From contig NC_088791.1 in NCBI RefSeq assembly GCF_011386835.1, forward strand, positions 27,626,998-27,690,997: DNA of 64,000 nucleotides, in the 5' to 3' direction. This document shows, piece after piece, positions 42,345 to 53,623 of this stretch. How positions within the stretch are numbered: position 1 is the first letter of the stretch; the number at the start of each line of letters is the position of its first letter. The notes beneath the pieces were generated by a model. The model was not told where the DNA came from. It worked only from the letters and a program-made list of their open reading frames with translations, and ran no database searches. Source of the DNA: Chrysemys picta bellii (Eukaryota; Chordata; Testudines; Emydidae). The position numbers were made by a program, and so were the translations under genes.

Positions 42345-42560
42345 CACAGGCAGGCAGAGGACAGACCACTGGATTGGGACTCAAGAAACCTGGGCTCTAT
42401 TTCCAGCTCAGCCACTGACCTACTGGGTGACACTGGGCAAGTCACTGCATCTCCCCGTGCATCACTTCCTATTTTACAGATAGAGTGAGAATGATCCTTA
42501 CCTCCTTCATAAAGGGCTTTGAAATCTACAGATGAAAAGCACTATAAAAAGAGAACTAGG
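42345..42560 (+). mobile_element. MIR SINE
   Basis: GACCACTGGATTGGGACTCA, AGAAACCTGGGCTCTATTTC, CAGCTCAGCCACTGACCTAC and GGCAAGTCACTGCATCTCCC follow the plus-strand order of MIR, through the AAAATGG-like and AAGGGCTTTG parts. Ancient and diverged. Confidence 0.75.
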
Positions 42561-43599
42561 TTTAATTCCATAAGCTAGTTAATACATAAAAATAAGTTGT
42601 CCTGGCCAAATTCCAACTTACAGTCTATCTACTAAGAAGTCTCCCTGCACTTTCATTTGGACATGATTCTTTTCTAAACTATGTGCTGTTAAACAGCTGC
42701 AATATTTCACCCCCAGAGGTGGCTGTACTGCAGTGACTGGTGAAATGATTCCTCTCTATGGACTGAGTCAGTTTGTGATCTTTACACATGAAAGGAGTAT
42801 TGTTAACCCAAATCACTTTCAGACACATTCGCAGGAGTAAAGCGGTTAACAATAAAGCAGAACTTTTCAGTGTGCATATGTCTCCACCCAAGATTTATGG
42901 GAGTTACCTTGGCACACAGAGCAAAGACTGTACATAACAATGACTGGACTAGAACGAGATACAAACCAACTCCCAGCCAAAAGGAACAATGAAAAAGAGT
43001 TCAGTTGACATAAACCACAAGGAATTAATTCCATGCAGCTTACTTCTATTTTTGTTTGAATATGGTGTTCAAACTTCTCTAAAACTTCAGAATTTTTTAA
43101 TTCTAAACAACCCCACTGCTAGCATTATTGATAACTTAAAAATACTGGAATTACAATAAAAATTTGCTATAAAAGTAAAGCTAACTCCATCAGTAAGTTC
43201 ATTGTTTTAACTGATTAAACAAGATCATTCTGGAAAGCATTCATGGTGTATTGTGTTTAAAAAGTGTGTGTGTATGCAAAGTCAAGTTTTACTCATCTCT
43301 ACATATATTACACTAAAAAAAATTATGTTAAGATTGCAAAGTCAAGCACTCAAAATGTTAGGAAGTACCAGAATTAATGTTGCCTGTATAACCTTAACAC
43401 GGCCCCCTTGTACATACATGATCACCATACTATTTTTCCCTACAGGACCCAGACCTTATTCAGTGCACAAGATGGATGGTATTCACTTATTGAGCAGTGA
43501 TTCAATATTTTTGTTTTATCCTCATTGAACAATGTATGGTCCTAGATCTTATTTACTGCACACTATTCTTATTCCTGCTCTGAGATGGAATTATTAATT
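42561..43599. other. no recognisable feature
   Basis: AT-rich, no bounded element. Confidence 0.4.
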
Positions 43600-44070
43600 T
43601 ACTCAGTGTCTTTTCTATGCAGCTCATGCAGCTCATCATAACGGTATCCAAGTACATCACAAATATCTTCACAAAACCAGTGTGAGGTAAGACAGTATTA
43701 TCCCTGTCTGACAGGATGGGGAGTTGAGGGTCAGAAAGATTAAGGTCAAAAGTATCCACTAATTTTGGGTGCCCAATTTGAGACACCCAGAACCTGGTCA
43801 GAGTACTTAACATATATAGCACTTCATCTATTCAAGCACAACTCCCACTGAAGTCAGTGGGAGCTGTGATTTTACAGTACTTCTGCAAATCCTGCCCCAG
43901 GGTCTCAAGTTGGGCACCAAGAAAATGAAGAACAGTTAGTGACCACGTGTGAAAATTTTGGTGTTTGTGTGACTTGCTTAACATTACACAGGAACTCTGT
44001 AGCAAAGGCAGGGATAAAATCCAGTTCTCCAAACCAGCATTCAAACACCTTAACCATGAGACCTTTTCTG
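43600..44070 (-). mobile_element. MIR-like SINE split by a foldback repeat
   Basis: The left piece (about 43660-43742: GTGAGGTAAGACAGTATTAT, AGGATGGGGAGTTGAGG) and the right piece (about 43968-44065: TGACTTGCTTAACATTACAC, AGCAAAGGCAGGGATAAAAT, CACCTTAACCATGAG) are in the order of a reverse MIR. Between them lies a palindromic segment. Confidence 0.6.
43744..43966. repeat. foldback element inside the MIR
   Basis: The arms TTTTGGGTGCCCAATTTGAG and CTCAAGTTGGGCACCAAGAA are inverted, and the core CAACTCCCACTGAAGTCAGTGGGAG is itself palindromic. No protein-coding content. Belongs to a sauropsid foldback repeat type. Confidence 0.6.
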
Positions 44071-44857
44071 TTCCTGCAATCCTTTGTCTCATTATTCTAC
44101 ATCTTCCAGGTTCTGCAACAAATGAGGCAGGGGCCTCCTTTACTGCACAACTCAGATTCATCCCCAATGTAAGTCTACCCTTGCCACCGAATGAGGCAGG
44201 GGCCTTAGGGAAAAAACAGTATGGCATCACACAATTAAAAATTAAGGGGGGAGGGAAGAAGAGAGACACTACCTGTAGAACCTTAATTTGTGTCAATCTT
44301 CATTCTGGCATTTCCAAACTTTTGAGTGCTTGACTCTGTAACCTTCCATGTTTTTATTTCACATAGTTTGGTGTGTGTAATATCCTAGTTTTTTTTTTAA
44401 AGCAGACTAAAATATAGAAATTCCATCATACGGCATTATATTGACACCTATATGGTTCACTGACAGAATTGGAACCTTAAGATCCACTGCACAGACCCCT
44501 GACTCTTGAGCTGAGTAACCAATAGCAGAAGGAGGTTGGCATCCTCCATGTGGACCAGCATTAGGGGGAGATGAGACATAAACCCACTAGTAAAGTGTTA
44601 GAGACAGTTGCTGACAGCAGGAGAATGGTGAAACTCAATACTAATGGAAAAAAAAAAAAGTGTTCCATAAGAGCTGCTTATGAGTAGATCTTAAAGTTCT
44701 TTACAAAGAAGATAGTCTGAAATGGAACTCAAGATTATCAAGGGGAGTATATTTTTGTGGTCACAACCTCTTCTCCTAGTTCCCCCAGGCTTGATCCCTT
44801 CTGCCCCATCCTCTCCAACTTGTCCCTGACACAGTCCTGTCTCCTTTTCAGTTGCGG
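44071..44857. other. no recognisable feature
   Basis: A duplicated AATGAGGCAGGGGCCT occurs at about 44122 and 44190. Otherwise unassigned. Confidence 0.4.
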
Positions 44858-44865
44858 TCTATAGT

Positions 44866-45301
44866 TAGGGCCCTACAAAAAAATGTATCATGGACCATGA
44901 AATAAGCCCTTCCCCATGAAATCTCATCTCCCCCCAGCAGGGGGGCCTCCCAGCTGCAAGTCCCCACTGGGCTGGAGGAAAAGAGAGAATAGGACTTGTC
45001 CCTCCCTTTCATGGCAGCTCCGGGGTGAGGGGAGAGATCGGACCCACCTCCGAGTGCCTCCCCCTGCTGTAGGAAGCTCCGGTGCTGGCAGCAGTCCTGA
45101 AGGTTCCTGCAGCTGGAGGAGGCTTGTGGATGTGGGTCCCATCTCCCCCTGCTGCTAGGAGCACCCCAGCCGGAGTCCCCACTGTCAGAAACGGTATACC
45201 GACGATAACATGTAAACATCTGAAAACGTGAAATTGACCAATTTTAAAATCCTCTGGCAGTGAACCTGATCAAAATGGACTGTGAATTTGGTAAGGCCAG
45301 A
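44866..45301. mobile_element. non-autonomous hAT element, same family as 40539-41106
   Basis: The ends TAGGGCCCTACA and GAATTTGGTAAGGCCAGA, and the subterminal CTGAAAACGTGAAATTGACC..TTTTAAAATCCT..GATCAAAATGGACTGTGA, match the element at 40539-41106. The interior is different GC-rich sequence. The flanks TCTATAGT (44858-44865) and TCTATAAT (45302-45309) match at 7 of 8 bases. Confidence 0.85.
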
Positions 45302-45545
45302 TCTATAATCCTTAGGCTTCCCCTTCTAGTCCCAGTCTTCTTGTCCGGACATTCCTGGTACCCTCCTCTTGATGACTCATCCAATCTATGTCTCCCCTCT
45401 CCTTGCACTGCCTCCCAGTCTCTCTGTCTGGGCTCCTAATGTATGGAGTTGTGTCATACATTAGGTGAGGTAAATAGGGGCATTCCTAGTTTGAGAATCC
45501 TGCCAGGGCTTAGGCATGAGCAACTCAGTGGCTTCAGAAAAGACG
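45302..45545. other. no recognisable feature
   Basis: Short unassigned spacer. Confidence 0.4.
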
Positions 45546-47619
45546 GTTACCAACCTTCCATAACTGTTGTTCTTCAAGATGTGTTGCTCATGTCCATTCC
45601 GTGTCAGGTGCCACGTGCACCATTGCTGGAGATTTTTTCTCCCAGTGATATCTGTAGGGACAGCTCTATTGCCCTCTAAAGGCCCATGCTCATGCACCAG
45701 TATAAGAGGCGCTGCTGGCTCTGTGCCCCCATTCCTTCTTGCCATCAACTTTGGCAGCAGGGAAGGAGAGCTGGTCATGGAATAGACATGAGCAACACCC
45801 CATCTCTAAGAACAACAGTTATGGTAGGTTAGTAAAAAAGTCTTTTCTTCAAGTGCTTGCTCATGGCTATTCCATGTCAGGTGACTCCCAAGCAGTGCCC
45901 TTGGTGGTGGGCTAGGAGTTCACAGGCATGCTGATTACAATACAGCTCTCCCAAAACTGGTGTCATCCCTGGGTTGTGTGTATACAGGCCAGGGACCGCA
46001 ATGTGGCTCTGGAGTCTTAAGAGCCTGCAGCTATGTGTCCGTCTGGTCCAAAAATAGCGAGGACCCTTCAAACAGAAGGTCCTGCACCTCCTGCGACAGC
46101 CCTGACAACTGCAGCCATGAGCCTCTCCTCATGGTGACCGCTGACGCCAATCGACCTAGCAGCTGAGTCTGCCACATCCAAGGCAGCTTGGAGGGAGGTT
46201 CTAGCCACCGTCTTTCCTTCCTCCACAATGGATGAGAATTCCTGCTGCACAACTTGGGGCAGTGAATCCTTAAAATCAAGCCATGGAGTCCCAGACACTG
46301 ACATTTTATTGTCCCAGCAGCACATGCTGGTTTGCAATATGTAATTGGAGGCTTCCAGTAGAATAAACCAGTCTACCAAAAACGTTCAAGCATTTTGCCT
46401 CCTTGGTTTTTTGGGTAGCACTGGCTTGGTCCTGCCTATTGCGCTTGTTGGCTGTGGCGACCACTAATGAACCTGGGGGTGGGTGAGAGTACATGTATTC
46501 ATACCCACTTGTGGGCATGTGATAGCTTCTAAACAGACAGAAAAGAAGTGAGGGCAGAGATGCGGGAGTTTGCCATCACGTCTTCACCATTTTGAGCACC
46601 CCTTGGTGCATACGCAGAGCCACCTTCACAGGAGCCACAGCTGCCAAAATATCAAAGATGGGGTCTGCAAGCTCTTTGGGCTCCTCCATATCAAGGCCCA
46701 GATTGGAGTGATGCTCTTGAGGCGCTCCTCGTGGGCTCCAAGATTATTGTGGGGTACAGGGTTAATGGGCCACACGAGTGTCTCATCTAGGGAAGACAAG
46801 GATGAAGCAACTGGTGGGGGAGTGGCTGGATCCACAGTCTTTTCCGGGGCCCCTTCAATTAGGAGTACCATGGGTTCTCAATGCCACACTCCAAGTCCAA
46901 TGCAGGCTCCAGTACTGGCTGAGATAGGGCCACAGATACCCGCTCAGAGGTCACCACCACAGGAGGTTGCAAAAACCAAAACACTGTCTAGGTACCACTG
47001 GGAACCCCCCTCCCCACCCCATGTATTCCAGTACTGCTGATGCACTGGCCATTGTCCTGGGGCCCATGGATGAACCGGAACCAACATCCATCTGGTAAGC
47101 TGGGCAATGATGCCTCTTCCAAGGTGGTGCTGACTCTCTCTTGAAGTCTGACGAGGATTTCTTGTACAAGGGCCACGGCAGTACTGTTGCGCCTTCTAAC
47201 CAGCTACAATGGGACTGCAGGGAGCAAGGCTTCAATACCAGGGAATGACTGTGGAGGCTCCAGTGAGTGGTGCCGGAGCTTGCATGAGCAGTGCCACGCA
47301 GCTGGAGAACAGAAACAGATCTCTGGCAATCAGTGCTGGAATCCAGTGAATGGCGTTGAGGGGATGGAGACCAGAGCTAGCCTTCTATGCCAGAAGAAGA
47401 GAGAAGACTGTTCCAGCAACTGTCATGGGTGGTAAGAAGGAATTGAGAGGGTACAGGGGTGGCAGTGCTCCTTATACTGGCACATGAGCATGGGCGTCCA
47501 GGACAATAGATCTGGTCCTACAGATACCACTGGGAGGAAAAGAAAACTCTGGCAATGGTGCACACAGCGTGCAAACACAACATGGAATGGATGTGAACAA
47601 GCACTTAAAGAACTTTAGT
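45546..47619 (-). mobile_element. second DIRS-type relic, gag only
   Basis: Same orientation and plan as 24681-27582. A hairpin lies at the left end (45546-45600 against 45779-45832) and an internal complementary copy at 45842-45895 (CTTTTCTTCAAGTGCTTGCT). The opposite terminal repeat ends near 47619 (CATGGAATGGATGTGAACAA). Only gag-like sequence lies between. RT, RNase H and recombinase are missing. More diverged from consensus than the first copy. Confidence 0.75.
46031..46518 (-). pseudogene. DIRS gag-like protein, middle part, frame-broken
   Basis: Minus frames give, in order, CLNVFGRLVYSTGSLQLHIANQHVLLGQ, then FSSIVEEGKTVARTSLQAALDVADSAARS, then VTMRRGSWLQLSGLSQEVQDLLFEGSSLFLDQTD. These are the conserved capsid-like blocks of vertebrate DIRS gag proteins (FGR..YS...L.. 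A.Y; AALD.ADSAAR; SWL..SGL..E.Q). At least two indels break the frame. More gag-like sequence in other minus frames extends to about 47235. Confidence 0.75.
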
Positions 47620-50454
47620 TGCTCTGTGTATGGTCAACCAGCAGGAACTTTGGTGTCTATAGTTAGGGAGTATAAATGGAGATTTAGAGGGTCTTAATGG
47701 TGAACTTAAGTGCCTAAAATGATAGTGAGGCACCCATGCCTGTGGATCTAGCTCTATGCCCCCTTTTAAGCTCTAAAAATTAGTAGCCTAGTTTAAAAAA
47801 CCAAAAACCAACCAAAAACCAAACACACCACACAACATCCAGAAGCAAGCACTAACTCCAGTGTTGGATGCTCAACACTTTTGAAAATGTAGCCCTTCAT
47901 TCAGGTGCCAAAATACAGGTTTGGGAGCCTAATTTAAAAACTCACTTGTTAAATCTTAGCCTATAAATGTAGTACACTTTTTTTGAGAGTGTACAGAAGT
48001 TCACTTATATACAGACAATACACAAGGATGAATATAAACAGCTTTAAAGATAATGGAGTACACATAAGACACTACATCTAATGAGAATGAAGATGCCACT
48101 AGCACTATTTCTGTGTAGTTGCAGAGACAGCTTTCTAGAAGGAACAGGCTAAGACAAGACCAATACTTGGCATCTTCAGCTCCACCCTTAGAGGCACTTC
48201 TGCATGCTAAAGCAAGTGTTTGTCTGCCTTTTGCTGTAGCAACTCCAAGGCCAACTCTGCACACACCTGCACTGCCAAGGCCTGTTCTTCACATACCTCA
48301 CAATTCAGATTGTCACAGAGATTGGTAAATTAATACAAGAGATTATGTACTCCTGTGATACCTGAACAATGACTGAAGTGCAATGTGAAAGATAAATAGC
48401 TCACATAGTAGCCTTCTTTTAGAGACTTTTCTTATGGCTTTGGCATGCATATAGTATACTAACTAATGCAAGTTAGTTCATAGGAGAAGCATGCGATGAT
48501 AAGACATGTTTTGCAGTAGAAATAATTAGAATCACTTGTGCCCCCCCATCACTTTATAAAACAAAAAACATTTGCCCCCGCCCCCCCCCCCCATCAAGCT
48601 ATCAAATTACTTTTAAGTCAAAATTTAAATCGGTTAAAATCTGCTTCCAAACTCTGGTCACTCATGGACTACACCTAATTTTATTAATTTTCTGCTCCTA
48701 GTAACTGTTTTCCAGTTATAAATTAATTGTAGTTCCTTCAGAAGGTGCATTGGGATATGCTACTCTAGCTTTATAAAATGGGCAAGCACTAAAGTCTGCA
48801 AATATGAAGGGCATATGACTACTGTCAGTAAGAGGAAAGGAGCAGCTGATGTGAAGACAGCAAACGGCTATTACACATGCAGTCATTATAAACACGCTTC
48901 TATTCAGGTGAAGCTGGAGTAGAGAGTTTCATTATAATTTCTACTAGGAGCAATGCCTGTGACTAGCATCAGAACCAATCCCTGAAAACTGTCAATTTAA
49001 AATAGTTAGAAACTTGGCCAACTTTTAATGGGGATTTGTTTTAGAGGTTTCCATGGGTGCATGACTGAAATCAGAAGTAAAACGTTGCAATTTTAGTGGC
49101 CATTGTACATTCTTAGCTTCTCTTTGTATTATTTGAAACAAAAATTAATCATGCTGTGATTGTACTTGCTATGACTTATCCACAGAAAATGTCAGCATGA
49201 TAGATACAAAAAGACAAACTTTGTTTTCTGAGGCAGGAACTATTTGTCAAGTTAGTCTCTTCCCCCCTCATAAATTAAACTATGTCCCAGCTCTTTGTGG
49301 GCAAAGATGATGTTGGGGTTACAGATAACCTGAAAAACAAAAAATTACTGGAGCATGTATGCAAAATGTATTGTAATTAATATGTTTCTTCTCCCCACAC
49401 AAGTTTTTATATAGATAAAAACAGGCACTAAGTAGTATACAGTATTTTTCCCTAAATGCTATATAGGAGTGGTTATGCAATTTTCACTATAAACATTGTG
49501 ACAAGAAAAAAAAAAAAAAAAAAGAAACCACTATAAAATGAAGGAAATCTAGCATAAAGATATCACTTAAAAAAAGTGAATCACTTTTCAAATGTAAAAG
49601 CATATGATTTAAATGTACTTTGAGTAATGAACAACAAAATGTAATACAGATGTTTCTACTCAGATTTGAAATCAAACTGAATAGGCAGCCTCTGTTACTC
49701 ACTACAGAATTAGGGAACTGCTATGACTGACAAATAGGAGGCCTGGTTTTCCTCTCACATATACATATGTGTCTCACACCAGTGAGAATCTGTTGACTTC
49801 AGTGAAGTTATTCCTTATTTACACCAGAACAGGTGAGAAGGGAATGCAGTCCAGGGCATATTAGAATGAAAGGAATATATCCAATTAACTTAATTTTAAA
49901 TCCCCTTTTAACTTTGGATTTGTTACTAATATGACTCTAAAATGTTAAAAAACCACACACGACTTCTGGGAAAAAGTAAATCAAAGCATTTCTATTTTGC
50001 AATTATTTCCCCCCTCATACATGTTGAATGGTTGCACATGTACAGCTTGACAGGTCTTGCATGCTAATATGTGATCATGCTCATGTGAATAGAAAATAAT
50101 TTACATTTAGCTGTACCACTTATAACTATGGCAGCTAGGCTCCTAGTATAGATAATAAAGGGCCAGATTGTGCCTGAGATATAAATTTGCATTGATGATG
50201 GTGGTGCAGACCTGCCATACCCCATGGGACCTCCAGAAAGGATTGTCAGAGGCACAAACCCCAGAGCTCAATAGGGCACACAGAGCGTGCAAGCTGCACT
50301 AAGTGTGTTGTAGGGGGGAGGGGAGCATGCCCTCCCCCTTCTCCATGGCTTTAGGAGCATTAAGAGCACTTTCTTCACTGCTCTGAACACAGGACTGAAA
50401 TACAGTGGGTGTACACAGATGGGAGGTGTACTTGCTAAATCTAGTCACAAAAGA
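47620..50454. other. no gene recognised; low-complexity tracts
   Basis: AT-rich. Weak foldback-type repeat sequence at 47630-47960 and 49740-49855, poly-C at 48541-48547 and 48577-48592, and 18 A at 49506-49523. No coding or RNA gene is supportable. May be intronic. Confidence 0.4.
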
Positions 50455-50690
50455 GGAAGGATAGTCATGTGGTTAAGGCACTAGCATTGGAGTCAGGAAA
50501 CCTAGGTACTGTTTGCAGCCTTGCCACTGTTGTCCAGTTTTAATGTTTGTGCCCCAATTTCCTCATCTGTAAGTTGGGGATAATACCACCTACCTCACCA
50601 TAAGTTGTGTGGATAAATTCATTATGAAGGTCTAATAAAGTGGTTTGATATCCTTGAATAGGAGGTGCTATAGAAATTCAAAGTACCAGT
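50455..50690 (+). mobile_element. MIR SINE
   Basis: AGTCATGTGGTTAAGGCACT, GGAGTCAGGAAACCTAGGTA, CCCCAATTTCCTCATCTGTA and GGGGATAATACCACCTACCT follow MIR in plus orientation, the last two being its most conserved core. Confidence 0.8.
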
Positions 50691-53404
50691 GTAACTGAGA
50701 AGGGGTAAACAGCGGTTTTGTATTTAGACATAATGATGCATTATTATGTCACTATCACATCATCAGATTGGGTGGGAATGGAGAAGGGAGGGGGAAGAGA
50801 AACTAAAATGGCTGCCTTCCTACTTGTTTTCTCAAGGAGGGAGGGAGTGGAGTTTCCCACCCCACTGCATTGAACAGACCAGACCGCAAGGACCACTACC
50901 AAATACTAAGGCTCCCAAGGGATCAACAGGAGACCAAAAACCTTCTACATGGTTCTGCAGCCTGCTGTGGCTCCAGCCCTGTTCCTTGGCAGCATGGTTC
51001 AAATGGAACCACCCTGTCAGGAACTACTGTGGACATGACTTCCCTCAGAATCCCTCTTAAACAGGCCCATACTGTTATTTTTCATCCCTGAACTTCAGAG
51101 AAACAACAGGGGAGGCAATTTGTATGCCCCAGACCATCTATTTCCGCCCCGCACCGATCATTTTGACTGCCATTCACATCTGAGTAAAAGAAATGCTACT
51201 TCATCATCAGAGGGGGGAGGAAAACATCTGTGCACAAGAGTCCCTCCAATACAATGCTACTCCATTTTCATGCTTCCTAAATTTCTGCCTGCATTTACAT
51301 CTGCCTTGTTTTCCATCTCAACCAAGCCTTTGCTTCCCTCCCAAACACCAGGACTTCAATTAAATGTCTAATCCCCCCCCCCCCCAGAAAGTTGTTCTAA
51401 CTTGCAGCCCATCTTCCAACATTGATCCAAATTCTTGCAGAGTTCTACCCACACAAGTAACTCCACAATATCCTATTAACCTTCCTTCTTAATTGTGTCT
51501 CCACCCATTTGCCTATTAAATCCCTAGCAAACTAATCCTAAACCTTGTAGTTCTCCACCTTCTTCCCCTTCCTTTATACTTGGGCTTCTCTATATTGAGA
51601 AACTTCATTGTTATATGTTAACATGATAAACATTCAAACAAGTGTTGGCCATGACACAATTTTAAACACAACAGTCCTTCTTTACAGTGAGAGGCTGTTA
51701 TATTATATTACACTGATATTTCCCAGTGCAGACAAACCACTGTTGCCACACACACACCCCTGCACCATTTTACCTCTTGGAGGGAGGGGCAAAGTGAGTT
51801 GCACTTAATCCATGAACTTCCCCAAGAACAGAAAACACCAGGGCTCAGCAAGAATGATCGTTGCAGCATGGTCTCTTCCCTGCATGCATGGACTTTGAAC
51901 AGGTGGAAGTTTTGAAGCTTTTGATGACTTTGTGAAGAGTCATATTAATGTTACCAATTCCAACACTGTCTTGGCATACTTGTATAGGGAAAATACTCTG
52001 CCAAGGTAATTTATTTAGCCTCCCAGAAGGAGCAGAGCAGTACATTTTTTATTCCTCAGTAATATTCTGATAGATGAATAGCAATGCAGCCATGGGTAGG
52101 CCATGACCTTTGCAAGTTCATTTTTCCAATGCAGTAAAATATTTTAAGTGACTAGCAAATTTTTTTTTTACATCAGTCAACTTTGTAACTTGACAGTTGT
52201 TAGCTATTTGCATAATCAGACATTTTGTTTCAGTATTAGATAGAATGCATGATTTATGGTGCTATATAATTAGCATTGCAATCTGGGAAACTCTGCTAAG
52301 CTAAAAAGGAAGTCCACAGGTAAGCTTATCCAAGTTTTTCCTCTTTGGACAAACTGAAGTCATGCCACACAGCTACACTGCAACTGCGACTTGAATATAT
52401 TATATAGGAATGTGACAGCTGCCAGGCAGACTTCTTGACTGCTGAGCAATTGGGCCCTATACCTTAGGTAGATGCACTTATTTTAGGGCAATACTTCCTT
52501 CTGTCTTTGACATCTCACTTGTGCATTCTGGGGTATCACTACAAAGCTGGCCAGCACTACCTTGAATAAATTAAATTCTTCACATCAGGGAAAATAATTT
52601 TTGGTGAGAGCTAGATTTTTCTAAAGAGCTCAGCTCACTTCAGACACCTATATAAAAGGCCAAATTTTCAAAACTGCTCAGCATCCACAAGCTCCTATTG
52701 ACACTTACATGCAGGTTTTCAAGAACTTACTATGTTAGGCACAAATTATACTGAAAATCTATTTCTGATTATGAGAACTGATCCTTTTGAAAAATCTTCC
52801 CTTAAATCCTGACTCATTCTTGATATTTAGGACATTCAGTAATTAAATGGGTGAAGTTATTTTAGGGAGAGAAGTGTAAAATACACACTTTAATGGAAAC
52901 ACTTCCCTTAATATTAGGAATTAAATCCCCATCCCCACGAATTTGGGGGCCTAAAAAGTTGAAAGTGTTCCATCAACTCATGTGTTTTTTCCCCTTATTA
53001 AGCTGCCAAAAGCGGTTGTCAAGTGTCTCTTAAAAAAAAAACAAAAAAGTGTATACCACTCTGAAAACTAAATTGGTTAATAGTATCTGGAGTTCCTTTT
53101 ATACAGGGAGCACTATGTCACAATATGCATTGGTGAGCAAAGTCTACACCTGATCAATTCAAGAACCACAGAGGCATAAATTACCAGGCTTGAGGCCCTG
53201 TGTCTTCACACCCAGCATCCTACCGCAGCACAAAGACTGTATGAGTAAGAGTTAGCTAGAAAAACATTAAACTACAAAAGTTTTGAGGGAGGGAAGGAAA
53301 ATTATACTTTTTGCATCACTTCCCTTCATCTACACTTTATTTTAGCTTGGATCACAAAGGACTTTCTGCGGAGTAAGGTGTAACAGTGCTACTAAAAGGA
53401 CTCC
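50691..53404. other. no recognisable feature
   Basis: AT-rich with a GC-richer patch at 50780-51060. Poly-C at 51373-51386. No element ends or motifs seen. Confidence 0.4.
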
Positions 53405-53623
53405 GGCCAAGTCTATACTAGGATGGGCAAAGCAGTCCTAGTGTGTACGCAGCTTGTAACAGCAAAACTGCACTTTATCCCAATCCCACTTCAGCAAAAT
53501 AAGCTATACCAGAAAAACTGCATTTTGCCAGTATCACTATATCTGAACGAGGCATGTTTGCTGGCAGAGCTATGTAGGTCATCCCTGACCAAGGCAGCTA
53601 AAGTTTGTAGTGTAGATGTGGCC
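53405..53623. mobile_element. Harbinger-type MITE
   Basis: The ends GGCCAAGTCTATACTA and TAGTGTAGATGTGGCC are inverted with three or four mismatches. The GTCTA..TAGAC-type terminus is shared with the chain at 57059-57987. The target trinucleotide is no longer readable. Confidence 0.55.
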
